Part shown: piece by piece, positions 15,458 to 22,976 of the stretch | Numbering within the stretch: position 1 is the stretch's first letter | How the letters are laid out: the number at the start of each line of letters is the position of its first letter | NCBI RefSeq assembly: GCF_007556755.1 | Contig: NZ_VJOO01000003.1 | Location: 62,001-126,000 of the forward strand | DNA length: 64,000 nucleotides | From: Tepidimonas fonticaldi | GTDB lineage: Bacteria > Pseudomonadota > Gammaproteobacteria > Burkholderiales > Burkholderiaceae_C | Direction: 5' to 3' | Notes under the pieces: model-generated | Told to the model about the DNA's origin: nothing | Databases searched by the model: none | Seen by the model: only the letters and a program-made list of their open reading frames with translations | Position numbers and translations under genes: made by a program

Positions 15458-16249
15458 TCATTTACCAACTGACTTGATGATCTCGCCTTTCACAAAGCGA
15501 ATAAATTCTTCCAAGTGATCTGCGCGTGAGGCCAAGTGATCTTCTTTTTGTCCCAGATAAGCTTGCTTAGCTTCAAGTAAGACGGGCTGATACTGGGCAG
15601 GTAGGCGTTTTATTGCCCAGTCGGCAGCGACATCCTTCGGCGCGATTTTGCCGGTTATTGCGCTGTACCAAATGCGGGACAACGTAAGCACTACATTTCG
15701 CTCATCGCCGGCCCAGTCGGGCTGCGAGTTCCATAGCTTCAAGGTTTCCCTCAGCGCCTCGAATAGATCCTGTTCAGGAACCGGGTCAAAGAATTCCTCC
15801 GCTGCCGGACCTACCAAGGCAACGCTATGTTCTCTTGCTTTTGTAAGCAGGATAGCTAGATCAATGTCGATCATGGCTGGCTCGAAGATACCCGCAAGAA
15901 TGTCATTGCGCTGCCATTCTCCAAATTGCAGCTCGCGCTTAGCCGGATAACGCCACGGGATGATGTCGTCATGCACGACAAGGGTGACTTCTATAGCGCG
16001 GAGCGTCTCGCTCTCGCCAGGGAAAGCCGAAGCCTCCATAAGATCATTGAGCAATGCTCGCCGCGTCGTTTCATCAAGCTTTACGGCCACAGTAACCAAC
16101 AAATCAATATCGCTGTATGGCTTCAGGCCGCCATCCACTGCGGAGCCGTACAAATGCACGGCCAGCAACGTTGATTCCAGATGGCGCTCAATGACGCTTA
16201 GCACCTCTGATAGTTGGTTCGAAATTTCGATGGTCACCGCTTCCCTCAT
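15458..16249 (-). CDS. aadA: Aminoglycoside nucleotidyltransferase ANT(3'')-I, AadA type (cassette 5)
   Basis: A 263-residue enzyme that adenylates streptomycin and spectinomycin. The nucleotidyltransferase motif HLYGSAVDGGLKPYSDIDLLV carries the G-S-x10-D-x-D metal site; downstream EVTLVVHDDIIPW, KRELQFGEWQRNDI and NVVLTLSRIWYSA are AadA hallmarks, and the length is the family standard. Several residues differ from AadA1 as I remember it (for example EISNQLSEVLSVIERHLEST, SAFPGESETLRA, and the C-terminal GEIIKSVGK), so it is a divergent allele rather than aadA1 or aadA2. It lies directly behind blaOXA in the same array and orientation. Confidence 0.95.
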   Translation of the reverse strand: MREAVTIEISNQLSEVLSVIERHLESTLLAVHLYGSAVDGGLKPYSDIDLLVTVAVKLDETTRRALLNDLMEASAFPGESETLRAIEVTLVVHDDIIPWRYPAKRELQFGEWQRNDILAGIFEPAMIDIDLAILLTKAREHSVALVGPAAEEFFDPVPEQDLFEALRETLKLWNSQPDWAGDERNVVLTLSRIWYSAITGKIAPKDVAADWAIKRLPAQYQPVLLEAKQAYLGQKEDHLASRADHLEEFIRFVKGEIIKSVGK

Positions 16250-16252
16250 GAT

Positions 16253-16360
16253 GTCTAACGCAAAGCTAAGGGGCGGCTACAAGCGGCGCGCAAAATGCGA
16301 AGCATGCGCCGATTGGAGACGTCCAGTGGCGCAGCCACGGCCTTGAGCGCCTTGTTAGCC
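16253..16360 (-). other. attC of the blaOXA cassette (cassette 4)
   Basis: A long attC of about 108 bases, minus strand GGCTAAC to GTTAGAC, with complementary arms including GCGCGCAAAATGCG and CGCATGCTTCGCATTTTGCG. The OXA stop codon lies within its first bases. Confidence 0.85.
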
Positions 16361-17158
16361 ACCAATGATGATACCTTCACTTGCCATGATTTTCGTTGGA
16401 ATGGATTTTCTTGACGGCAACTTACTCTCATTGTCTATGTCCATGTTAAATGCAAAAAAGTAAACCTCAGTTCCTTTTTCTACCCAACCAACCCACCAAG
16501 CGACACCAGGATTTGATTCTGTGCCCACACCGGAATACCCGGTTTTTGAATGCACTATATATTCTGGAGTTGCTTCTGTAACTATTGCCTCTTTTACTAT
16601 AAGTTGGTTTGCTTTAGATGCTGGCAAATTATTTAGGTAAAGCGACTCTAAAAATTTAACTTGATTGACTGCTGAGATTCTAAGCTGACCTTCTAGCCAA
16701 AATTTGTCAATGCCTCCGCCTATATTGGCGTTGCCATATGAAAAAAGGTTAAGGTATTTTTGCATTCTTTTTTTGCCAATGTCTCTTGCAATTTGTTGAA
16801 ATACCGGAACAGCAGAAACTTGTATAGCGCCCCTTAGCGTTAAGTCTTTTTCCCATTGCTTCATGGCTCTGGGCTTGCCGTCCCATTTGAAAACCTGCCG
16901 CGCATCTTTTATGGCGCCGGTTTCAAGGCCTATGAGAGCATTGGGAATTTTGAATGTTGATGCTGGAATATAGGCCGTAGATGCACGTGTTGCATTATTT
17001 GTTGTACAGGAATTACTACTGCTTTTACAAAGTACAAAAACACCATGCACTGATTCACTGGAAAATTCTTTATTCCAAGCTAAATTTTCAGAAATAGACT
17101 CTGAAAGTGCAGTGCCTGCAAAAAATACTAGAACTAAATATGCGGCTATGGTTTTCAT
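16355..17158 (-). CDS. blaOXA: Class D beta-lactamase, OXA-10 group, close to OXA-5 (cassette 4)
   Basis: A 267-residue serine beta-lactamase of the periplasm. Signal peptide about 1-19. Catalytic motif Ser67-Thr-Phe-Lys70 ([10 protein letters not shown]), S115-x-V117, Y141-G-N143, W154 (which stabilises carboxylated Lys70) and K205-T-G are all intact and at the OXA-10 positions. The sequence follows OXA-5 as I recall it, including [19 protein letters not shown] and the terminal SEGIIIGG, with scattered differences; the exact variant number needs a database. Expected spectrum is penicillins and some oxyimino compounds. The gene is strongly AT-rich compared with the host, which marks it as acquired. 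Confidence 0.95.
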   Translation of the reverse strand: MKTIAAYLVLVFFAGTALSESISENLAWNKEFSSESVHGVFVLCKSSSNSCTTNNATRASTAYIPASTFKIPNALIGLETGAIKDARQVFKWDGKPRAMKQWEKDLTLRGAIQVSAVPVFQQIARDIGKKRMQKYLNLFSYGNANIGGGIDKFWLEGQLRISAVNQVKFLESLYLNNLPASKANQLIVKEAIVTEATPEYIVHSKTGYSGVGTESNPGVAWWVGWVEKGTEVYFFAFNMDIDNESKLPSRKSIPTKIMASEGIIIGG

Positions 17159-17169
17159 GGTACCTTGGT

Positions 17170-17242
17170 GGCTAACGTTCGAGCTAACCGGCGGGCGAAA
17201 TGCGCAGCATTTCGCCCGTCCGAGTTGAGCGCCATGTTGGGC
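17170..17242 (-). other. attC of the two-gene cassette (cassette 3)
   Basis: A 73-base site, minus strand GCCCAAC to GTTAGCC, with arms GGGCGAAATGC / GCATTTCGCCC. Sequence differs from the aadA/qac-type attCs and resembles chromosomal-integron attCs in having a single long stem. Confidence 0.82.
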
Positions 17243-17293
17243 CTCACGTGGCTTTGCTGAGCAGGTGGCTGGAACCGCCGAAGTAATGCGATT

Positions 17294-17524
17294 TCAATTC
17301 AGAACGAAGCACTTTGGCGTGGACGTGCGGTCGTACCTGATTGCGTGACCTCTCTTCAATAACTCAGCCAGAATTGCCTCATAGCACCTACCGACTGATG
17401 GTGCATAGCCACCTACGGCGTCAGCAACCTCCTTGGCCGAGATTCGCCGACCCCGGCTCGAATTGCAGCCGAGTTGCTTGTGCAAGAAGTCGATAGCGCG
17501 ATTGGTTAGTTCGACGTCATTCAT
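17294..17524 (-). CDS. Hypothetical winged-helix-like small protein (cassette 3)
   Basis: A 76-residue protein. The stretch RRISAKEVADAVGGYAPSVG then RCYEAILAELLKRGHAIRYD looks like a small winged-helix DNA-binding fold (helix-turn-helix followed by a hydrophobic recognition helix and basic wing), but this is a weak pattern match. It starts 6 bases after the stop of the lipoprotein gene in the same cassette, so the two are a mini-operon. Function unknown. Confidence 0.6.
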   Translation of the reverse strand: MNDVELTNRAIDFLHKQLGCNSSRGRRISAKEVADAVGGYAPSVGRCYEAILAELLKRGHAIRYDRTSTPKCFVLN

Positions 17525-17530
17525 CGGAGC

Positions 17531-17755
17531 TCAATAGCCTTTGCGCTTCATGCATGCATCCAGTGCATTTTCAGCCGCACGATAGGCCTCGGTGTCTGAT
17601 TGTCCAGGTTGATGAACGGCTCTCTCAACTTCGCCTCTGCAGGCTTGAACATCGGCGCTGGAGTCGCGGGATGACGAGGATTGCTTGCCGCAGGCTGCGA
17701 GAGTGGCGGCGACGGCAACGGCGAGAGCGACTGAACGAAGTACGTAAATGGACAT
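17531..17755 (-). CDS. Small putative lipoprotein (cassette 3)
   Basis: A 74-residue protein with an N-terminal hydrophobic signal and a lipobox L-A-A-C with the lipid-acceptor Cys22 (VAATLAACGK). The mature part is hydrophilic, with two more cysteines (VQACRGEVER and DACMKRKGY). ATG 17755 is chosen because AGGAG lies about 7 bases upstream. No family recognised. It is the first gene of a two-gene cassette. Confidence 0.65.
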   Translation of the reverse strand: MSIYVLRSVALAVAVAATLAACGKQSSSSRDSSADVQACRGEVERAVHQPGQSDTEAYRAAENALDACMKRKGY

Positions 17756-17824
17756 TGAGAGTCTCCTTGAGTGAAGTTGCGATGTGGACGATGCGGGTCT
17801 ATAGGCGCTGGTGGTGGCTGTGAT

Positions 17825-17884
17825 GCCCAACGCCTGAATTAAGCCGCGCCGCGAAGCGGCGTCGGCTTGAATGAATTGTTAGCC
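17825..17884 (-). other. attC of the first AhpD-like cassette (cassette 2)
   Basis: A 60-base element on the minus strand, GGCTAAC to GTTGGGC. It equals the attC at 14351-14409 except at the outermost core bases next to the following cassette (CCCAAC versus CCTAAC on the plus strand), as expected for a recombinant site whose last core belongs to the next cassette. Confidence 0.9.
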
Positions 17885-17888
17885 GTAC

Positions 17889-18341
17889 CTACGCCTTTAC
17901 AGGGTAACGGCTAGAGATAGCGATGCGGTTCCAAGTATTGATGACAACTGCCAGCCACTCAATGGCTGACAGCTCTTCTTTTGAGAGATTTGCTGCGGCT
18001 TGCTCGTAGATCGAGTCCGGCACTTGTCCATCAGAGACCAATGTAATTGCCTCGACAAGTTCCAATGCGGCGCGCTCTTTTGAGGTGAAGTATTCCGTCT
18101 CTTTCCACGCAGCTAAAACGGCCACACGATCGCCAGATTCCCCGCTGGAAAGGGCGTCACGCGCATGCAGCCTGACACAGAAAGCACATTGATTGATCTG
18201 GGATGCGCGCAGGCGCAAGAGATGCGAGAAGCCTTCCGCAATGCCTGCGGTGGTCAGGGCTTCGGAGGCAAGTCGGTCAAGCTCAATGACGGCTTGATAC
18301 AGCGTAGGTGCTGACTTGCCAAGGTTTACTCTTTCGGACAT
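17889..18341 (-). CDS. AhpD-like carboxymuconolactone decarboxylase-family protein, copy B (cassette 2)
   Basis: Identical in sequence to the 150-residue protein at 14414-14866, with the CAFCVRLH redox motif. Being second from attI, this copy should be better expressed from an integron promoter than copy A. It lies directly behind the SMR pump in the array, so the two may be co-expressed; a link between the pump and this protein in biocide stress is an inference. Confidence 0.88.
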   Translation of the reverse strand: MSERVNLGKSAPTLYQAVIELDRLASEALTTAGIAEGFSHLLRLRASQINQCAFCVRLHARDALSSGESGDRVAVLAAWKETEYFTSKERAALELVEAITLVSDGQVPDSIYEQAAANLSKEELSAIEWLAVVINTWNRIAISSRYPVKA

Positions 18342-18360
18342 GCGAAATCCTTTGTTGTAC

Positions 18361-18420
18361 GGCTAACACCTGAGTTAAGCCGCGCCGCGAAGCGGCGTCG
18401 GCTTGAATGAATTGTTAGAT
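18361..18420 (-). other. attC of the first SMR cassette (cassette 1)
   Basis: A 60-base element identical to that at 14886-14945; minus strand ATCTAAC to GTTAGCC. Confidence 0.9.
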
Positions 18421-18430
18421 GCCAGCCCGA

Positions 18431-18763
18431 TCAATGTGCGCTGACCTTGGATAGCAGATTTAGAACGGCGACGCCACTAACGATAAGTCCCATGCCAACG
18501 AACGCCCACAAGTCTAGTTTCTGGCCATGGAAGATCCAAGCGATAGCTGCCACAAGTACGATGCCGAGGCCAGCCCAAACAGCATAAGCAATGCCGACCG
18601 GGATGGACTTGAGTGCGAGAGAGAGGAAATAGAACGCAAGCCCGTAGCCAGCCACAACTACAACAGAAGGAACTAACTTGGTGAATCCATGGCTGGACTT
18701 CAGTGCGGAAGTTGCGACGACCTCACCAAATATTGCAATAGCCAGAAAGAGCCAGTTCTTCAC
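18431..18763 (-). CDS. qac: Qac-type small multidrug resistance pump, copy B (cassette 1)
   Basis: Same 110-residue QacF/H-type SMR protein as at 14956-15288: helix-1 Glu in [11 protein letters not shown], helix-3 [14 protein letters not shown] 18763 with GAGGAG upstream is preferred over TTG 18769. First cassette of the array, so it should receive the strongest transcription from any promoter in attI or intI. Having two copies of a quaternary-ammonium pump in one array may raise dosage. Confidence 0.92.
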   Translation of the reverse strand: MKNWLFLAIAIFGEVVATSALKSSHGFTKLVPSVVVVAGYGLAFYFLSLALKSIPVGIAYAVWAGLGIVLVAAIAWIFHGQKLDLWAFVGMGLIVSGVAVLNLLSKVSAH

Positions 18764-18871
18764 GTGCAATCTCCTCTACGGTATGAAGCAGAAATAGTGG
18801 TGGCTATGAGTTGCCAAAAACAGTCTTGCGGCTGTCGATTTTCTGTGAGCATACGCAACGCCAAATCTGGC

Positions 18872-19000
18872 ATCTAACAGTTGATTGAACAGAATCTTGT
18901 ATATCAGTGCTACACCGATTCTTGTTAGCACCGCTCTCGACGGTGCGACCTACTGGTTTCTGGACAACTATTATGTTACGCTTTCTGCGCTAGACAATCA
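18872..19000. other. attI recombination region
   Basis: The cassette core site ATCTAAC (minus strand GTTAGAT) at 18872-18878 marks the attI/cassette boundary. The following 120 bases up to the integrase ribosome-binding site hold no open gene and are AT-richer than the flanks, as in attI sites. Individual integrase-binding repeats could not be assigned, no obvious LexA CTGT-N8-ACAG operator was found, and the cassette promoter was not located. Confidence 0.65.
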
Positions 19001-19011
19001 AGGAGGAACAC

Positions 19012-20421
19012 GTGGGCCAAGTGTCTCGCGAAGAGCGCCAGCGCCGATTCTGGGACAGCTTCATACAACTGCTGCATGAACAAGGGGTTAAGCCCCCGGC
19101 AGACCGATGGCATGTGGTGCGTGCGGAGGGGTTCATCCGCGCTTTTCCAGGGCGGAAGCTGGCGGAACTGACGGCGGATGACGTGACGGCGTACCTGGAA
19201 AAATTGGGACGGGAAGGCGCGCTGGAGGGTTGGCAGTTCCGCCAGGTGGTGGTTGCTATACAGATTCTGTTTAGCATGGTCAGGCCGACTTGGCTGGAGA
19301 TTTTTGACTGGGCCTATTGGTTGGCTTCCGCCACCGCGCTCGAACCCACTCATCCCAGCGTCGCGCGCCAGCCGGCGGTCTCCATCCCGCCCGCGGCGGC
19401 TGAGGCATCCTTGCTGGAGCGCATGGGGGAAGGCGGGTGTGCGCGGGTGGTGCATCTGCATCGTGAAGACTTCTTGTTGTTGTCGCGGACGATCCGCACC
19501 CGGGGCCTGTCGATACGCACCGAGAAAGCCTATCTGCATTGGTTGTGTCGGCTGGTGGCGTTTCATGGCATGCGCGCGCCGGCCAGGCTGGGCGCGGCGG
19601 AGGTGGTGAGCTTTCTGCAGCATCTGGCCGTGGTGCGCAACGTATCGGCCAGCACCCAGAATCAGGCTTTGAATGCCCTGGTGTTTTTTTATGACAAGGC
19701 TTTGGAACAGCCCCTGGGTGACTTGGGACCCATGGTGCGGGCCAAGCGGCCCAAGCGTTTACCGGTGGTGCTGTCGGTCGCCGAGGTCAAGCGGCTGCTG
19801 GCAGCGATGGACGGGGTGCATGGGCTGATTGCCGCACTGCTCTATGGCACGGGCATGCGCTTGCTGGAATGCCTGCGTCTGCGCGTGCAGGATGTCGCGT
19901 TCGAGCGCAACCTGATCGTGGTGCGTCGGGGCAAGGGGGATAAGGACCGGGTGGTGCCGCTACCGGCCACAGTGGTGCCGGCGCTGAAGGCGCATTTGGA
20001 AAGCGTGCGGCAGTTGCATGAGGCGGACTTGGCCGAGGGGCTTGGCGAGGTGATGCTGCCGGATGCGCTGGCGCACAAGTACCCGGCGGCGGGGCGCGAG
20101 TGGGGCTGGCAGTTCGTATTTCCCAGCGGGCGACTGTCGGTGGACCCACGCTCGGGCGTGACACGCCGGCATCACCTGCATGAGGACAGCGTGCAGAAGG
20201 CCCTGCGTGCGGCGGTGGCGCAGGCGGGTATCGGCCGTCAGGCCAGTTGCCACAGCCTGCGCCACAGTTTCGCCACCCATTTGCTCGAACGTGGCCACGA
20301 CATACGCACCGTGCAAGAGCTGCTGGGTCATGCGGATGTGTCGACCACCATGATCTACACCCATGTGCTGAACCGCGCGGGGGTGGGGGCGTTGAGTCCG
20401 CTCGATGGGTTGATGGGGTGA
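19012..20421 (+). CDS. intI: Integron integrase with N-terminal extension
   Basis: A 469-residue tyrosine recombinase that inserts and excises cassettes at attI/attC. Catalytic residues are Arg283 ([14 protein letters not shown]), Lys308 (GKGDKDRVV), His414 and Arg417 ([13 protein letters not shown]), His440 (LLGHADVST) and Tyr449 (MIYTHV). The integron-specific insertion between patches II and III is present as [20 protein letters not shown]. Residues 155-235 are the usual core-binding domain; residues 1-130 are an extension that looks like another core-binding (SAM-like) fold. GTG 19012 has a perfect AGGAGG 6 bases upstream. The sequence differs widely from IntI1 and resembles environmental chromosomal integrases. 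Confidence 0.95.
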   Translation: MGQVSREERQRRFWDSFIQLLHEQGVKPPADRWHVVRAEGFIRAFPGRKLAELTADDVTAYLEKLGREGALEGWQFRQVVVAIQILFSMVRPTWLEIFDWAYWLASATALEPTHPSVARQPAVSIPPAAAEASLLERMGEGGCARVVHLHREDFLLLSRTIRTRGLSIRTEKAYLHWLCRLVAFHGMRAPARLGAAEVVSFLQHLAVVRNVSASTQNQALNALVFFYDKALEQPLGDLGPMVRAKRPKRLPVVLSVAEVKRLLAAMDGVHGLIAALLYGTGMRLLECLRLRVQDVAFERNLIVVRRGKGDKDRVVPLPATVVPALKAHLESVRQLHEADLAEGLGEVMLPDALAHKYPAAGREWGWQFVFPSGRLSVDPRSGVTRRHHLHEDSVQKALRAAVAQAGIGRQASCHSLRHSFATHLLERGHDIRTVQELLGHADVSTTMIYTHVLNRAGVGALSPLDGLMG

Positions 20422-20453
20422 GCGCCAGCTAGACGGGTCCCGACGACGGTCAC

Positions 20454-21260
20454 TCAGAACGTCCCCGGATACGCCCCCCCGTCGGCCAGGACATTCTGGC
20501 CCGTGAGGTAGCCCGCATGCACACTGCACAAAAAGGCGCAGATGGCGCCAAACTCCTCCGGCGTGCCAAAGCGGCCGGCGGGGATAGCCTCGCGCTGCTG
20601 ATGCTCGATGACCTCCAGCGGCTGCCCGGCCTTGTCGGCCGCGGCCTGCAGCGTGGCGCGCAGGCGGTCGGTGGCGAACTTGCCCGGCAGCAGGTTGTTG
20701 AGGGTGACGCCCCGCGCCGCCAGACCGCTGCGCGCCAGCCCGGCGACGAAGCCGGTGAGGCCGCTGCGCGCGCCGTTGCTCAGGCCCAGGATGTCGATGG
20801 GGGCCTTGACCGCGCTGGAGGTGATGTTGACGATGCGCCCGAAGCCGCGCGCCGCCATGCCGTCCACGGTCGCCTTGATGAGTTCGATGGGCGTGAGCAT
20901 GTTGCCGTCCAGCGCGCGCAGCCAGGTGTCGCGGCCCCATTGGCGGAAATCGCCCGGAGGCGGCCCGCCGGCGTTGGTGACCAGGATGTCGACGTCCCGC
21001 CCCGGACCGCCGGGCACCGCGAACAACGCGGCCCGCCCGGCCTCGGTCGTCACGTCGGCCGCGACGGTGAGGATCTGGTTGCGCGCGCCGGCGGGCCGTT
21101 CGGCGCGCAGCCGCGCGGCCGCCGTCTCCAGCGCCTCGGCGCCGCGTGCGGCCATCACCACGTTGACCCCTTCCAGCGCCAGCGCCCGCGCGCAACCCCA
21201 GCCCAGCCCCTTGCTGGCGCCGCACACGATCGCCCAGCGGCCTGCGATGCCCAGATCCAT
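20454..21260 (-). CDS. SDR-family protein without the catalytic Tyr-Lys pair
   Basis: A 268-residue Rossmann protein with the cofactor site GASKGLGWGCA (TGxxxGxG type), VAADVT and VTNAGG (NAG motif), and a C-terminal LTGQNVLADGGAYPGTF. Where the YxxxK motif of short-chain dehydrogenases should stand (residues 161-165), the sequence reads S-N-G-A-R, while the Ser of NITSSAVKA is kept. It is therefore either a non-standard reductase or a ligand-binding relative. Otherwise it resembles 3-oxoacyl-ACP reductase-like proteins of Burkholderiales. It lies convergent to the integrase with only 33 bases between, so the integron ends here. Confidence 0.85.
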   Translation of the reverse strand: MDLGIAGRWAIVCGASKGLGWGCARALALEGVNVVMAARGAEALETAAARLRAERPAGARNQILTVAADVTTEAGRAALFAVPGGPGRDVDILVTNAGGPPPGDFRQWGRDTWLRALDGNMLTPIELIKATVDGMAARGFGRIVNITSSAVKAPIDILGLSNGARSGLTGFVAGLARSGLAARGVTLNNLLPGKFATDRLRATLQAAADKAGQPLEVIEHQQREAIPAGRFGTPEEFGAICAFLCSVHAGYLTGQNVLADGGAYPGTF

Positions 21261-21291
21261 CGTTTGCTCCTGATAAACCCCGGCCAGCCCG

Positions 21292-22209
21292 TCAACGGTC
21301 CGGCCGGCTGACCCACAACACCCCGGCCAGCACCAGCGCGGTGCCAGCCACGATCCAGCCGTTGAACGGCTCGCCGAGCACCAGCACGCCCAGCGCGATG
21401 GTGGACAGCGGGCCGACCATGCCGGTCTGCGCGGTCAGGCCGGGGCCGATGCGCTCGATGGCCATCATCACCATGACCACGGGCGCCGCGGTGCACAGGA
21501 CCGCGTTGGCGACCGACAGGGCGATCACCTCCGGCGCCACCGCCGCCGCCGACAGCGGCCGCAGCAGCACGAACTGCAGCAGGCACAGCAGGCAGGCCAC
21601 CGTGGTGGCCCAGCCGACCAGCCGCAGCGACCCCAGCCGGCGCACGAGCTGGCCGCTGTAGACCAGGTAGACCGCGTAGCTGACGGCACTGGCCAACACC
21701 AGCGCGGCGCCGATGGCGGTGCCCCACCCGTCGAAGCGCACCTCGTGCCCGAAGACCAGCAGCACGCCCGCATAGCTCAGCGCCATGGCGCCGGCCTGGC
21801 GCCCCGTGATCGGCCGGCGGTACAGCCCCCAGCCCAGCAGCAGCACCAGGGTGGGATTCAGATACAGGATCAGCCGCTCCAGGCTCGCGCTGATGTACTG
21901 CAGGCCCCAGAAGTCCAGAAAGCTCGCCGCATAGTAGCCGGTGAAGCCCAGCCAGACGATGCCCAGCCAGTCGGACCGCGTCAGGGGTGCGACCGGCTGG
22001 CGCTGGCGGTACGTCGCCCACCACAGCATGGCCAGGAACAGCGGCAGCGCGAACAGCATGCGGTACATGATCAGCGTGACCGCGTCCACCCCGTAGCGGT
22101 AGGCCAGCTTGACGATGATCGCCTTGCCGCTGAATGCGATCGAGCCGGCCAGGGCCAGCAGCAGACCGACGCGGCGCGCGGCGGGGGACGCGGACGGCGC
22201 GGGTGTCAT
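21292..22209 (-). CDS. EamA/DMT-family transporter
   Basis: A 305-residue inner-membrane protein with ten predicted helices in two EamA repeats: AGSIAFSGKAIIVKLAYRYG in helix 1, FWGLQYISASLERLILYLNP in repeat 1, and GLTAQTGMVGPLSTIALGVLVLGEPF in repeat 2. The start ATG overlaps the stop of the upstream spermidine-synthase-like gene by 4 bases, so it is the last gene of a four-gene run with TatD, glycosylase and that protein. Substrate unknown. Confidence 0.9.
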   Translation of the reverse strand: MTPAPSASPAARRVGLLLALAGSIAFSGKAIIVKLAYRYGVDAVTLIMYRMLFALPLFLAMLWWATYRQRQPVAPLTRSDWLGIVWLGFTGYYAASFLDFWGLQYISASLERLILYLNPTLVLLLGWGLYRRPITGRQAGAMALSYAGVLLVFGHEVRFDGWGTAIGAALVLASAVSYAVYLVYSGQLVRRLGSLRLVGWATTVACLLCLLQFVLLRPLSAAAVAPEVIALSVANAVLCTAAPVVMVMMAIERIGPGLTAQTGMVGPLSTIALGVLVLGEPFNGWIVAGTALVLAGVLWVSRPDR

Positions 22210-22976
22210 GGGTCCAGGGGTTGCAGGCTGCGCAGCCAGTGCAGGGCGGGCAGGCGCCAGCGGGTGCGGATGGCATCGGCGCGCGCCGCCAGCACCTCGC
22301 GCGACGGCCGCTGTGGCGAGCGCTGGGCCAGCACCACGGTGTTGCCCTCTTTCGTCGGCTTGAAGACCCACAGCGCGTCGCGGCCGAAGGCTTGCGTCAG
22401 CGCGGCCAACGAACGCTCGAAGCTGGCGCGCCGGCCAAACAGGTTGACCGTGAGGGCGCCGTCGTCGGTGAGCAGGCGGTGGCAATCGGCATAGAAGTCC
22501 GCGCTGTCCAGCACGGGCGCACCGGCGTCGTGGTCGTACAGGTCCACGGCCAGCGCATCCACGGTGCCGGCCCAGGGCGCGTGCCGCACCCACTGCGCCG
22601 CGTCGCCCACCACCACGCGCAGGCGCGGGCCGTCCGGCGGCAGGCGGAACCAGGTGCGGCAGGCCACCACCACCTGCGGATTGAGCTCCACGGCCGTGGT
22701 GTCCATGCCCAGCCGGCGGTGGCAGAACTTGGTCAGCGCCGCCGCGCCCAGGCCCAATTGCAGGGCGCGGCGCGCGGCGACGCCGTCCGGCTCGACGAAG
22801 AGCAGCCAGGCCATCATGCGCTGCACATACTCCAGCGCCAGGTCGTTGGGCCGGTCCAGGCGCATGCTGCCCTGGATCCACGGCGTGCTGCCCAGGTGCA
22901 GGTGGCGCAGCGGCCCCTCCTCGGAAAAGGTGACGCTGGGCAACGGCGGCGCGGCGCGGGAATGGGCGGGCGTCAT
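22206..22976 (-). CDS. Spermidine synthase-like methyltransferase-fold protein
   Basis: A 256-residue class I methyltransferase fold of the spermidine-synthase family: ALQLGLGAAALTKFCHR (motif I, GxGxxxL), AVELNPQVVVACRTWF (acidic residue binding the ribose), VVGDAAQWV, and the acidic motif in LAVDLYDHDAG. The second Asp typical of polyamine synthases is partly conserved, so activity on putrescine is uncertain; it may be one of the many speE-like proteins of unknown substrate. ATGA overlaps join it to both neighbours. Confidence 0.82.
   Translation of the reverse strand: MTPAHSRAAPPLPSVTFSEEGPLRHLHLGSTPWIQGSMRLDRPNDLALEYVQRMMAWLLFVEPDGVAARRALQLGLGAAALTKFCHRRLGMDTTAVELNPQVVVACRTWFRLPPDGPRLRVVVGDAAQWVRHAPWAGTVDALAVDLYDHDAGAPVLDSADFYADCHRLLTDDGALTVNLFGRRASFERSLAALTQAFGRDALWVFKPTKEGNTVVLAQRSPQRPSREVLAARADAIRTRWRLPALHWLRSLQPLDP

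Larger units (their letters stand above)
17829..18878. repeat. Cassette-pair duplication, copy B
   Basis: Direct repeat of 14354-15403 at an offset of 3475 bp. This copy occupies the attI-proximal position, the place where new cassettes are inserted. Confidence 0.9.
13745..20421. mobile_element. Integron: non-IntI1 integrase with eight cassettes
   Basis: The plus-strand integrase (19012-20421) and the minus-strand cassette array diverge from an attI region (about 18879-19000). Every cassette ends in an attC site read on the minus strand. Order from attI: SMR pump, AhpD-like, two-gene unknown, blaOXA, aadA, SMR pump again, AhpD-like again, cupin. The cassettes differ in codon use and base composition from their GC-rich surroundings, blaOXA most strongly (AT-rich). 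No 3' conserved segment (qacEdelta1-sul1) is present; an IS lies directly against the last attC. Confidence 0.93.

Noticed and set aside
15458..16249. Naming the aadA allele by number
   Set aside because: Several residues differ from aadA1 and aadA2 as remembered, and no database comparison was possible.
18879..19011. LexA box controlling the integrase
   Set aside because: No CTGT-N8-ACAG palindrome was found in the upstream region, so SOS control cannot be claimed.
13745..19011. A CRISPR array
   Set aside because: The repeated 60-base units are attC sites, spaced by whole genes rather than short spacers; no cas gene is present.
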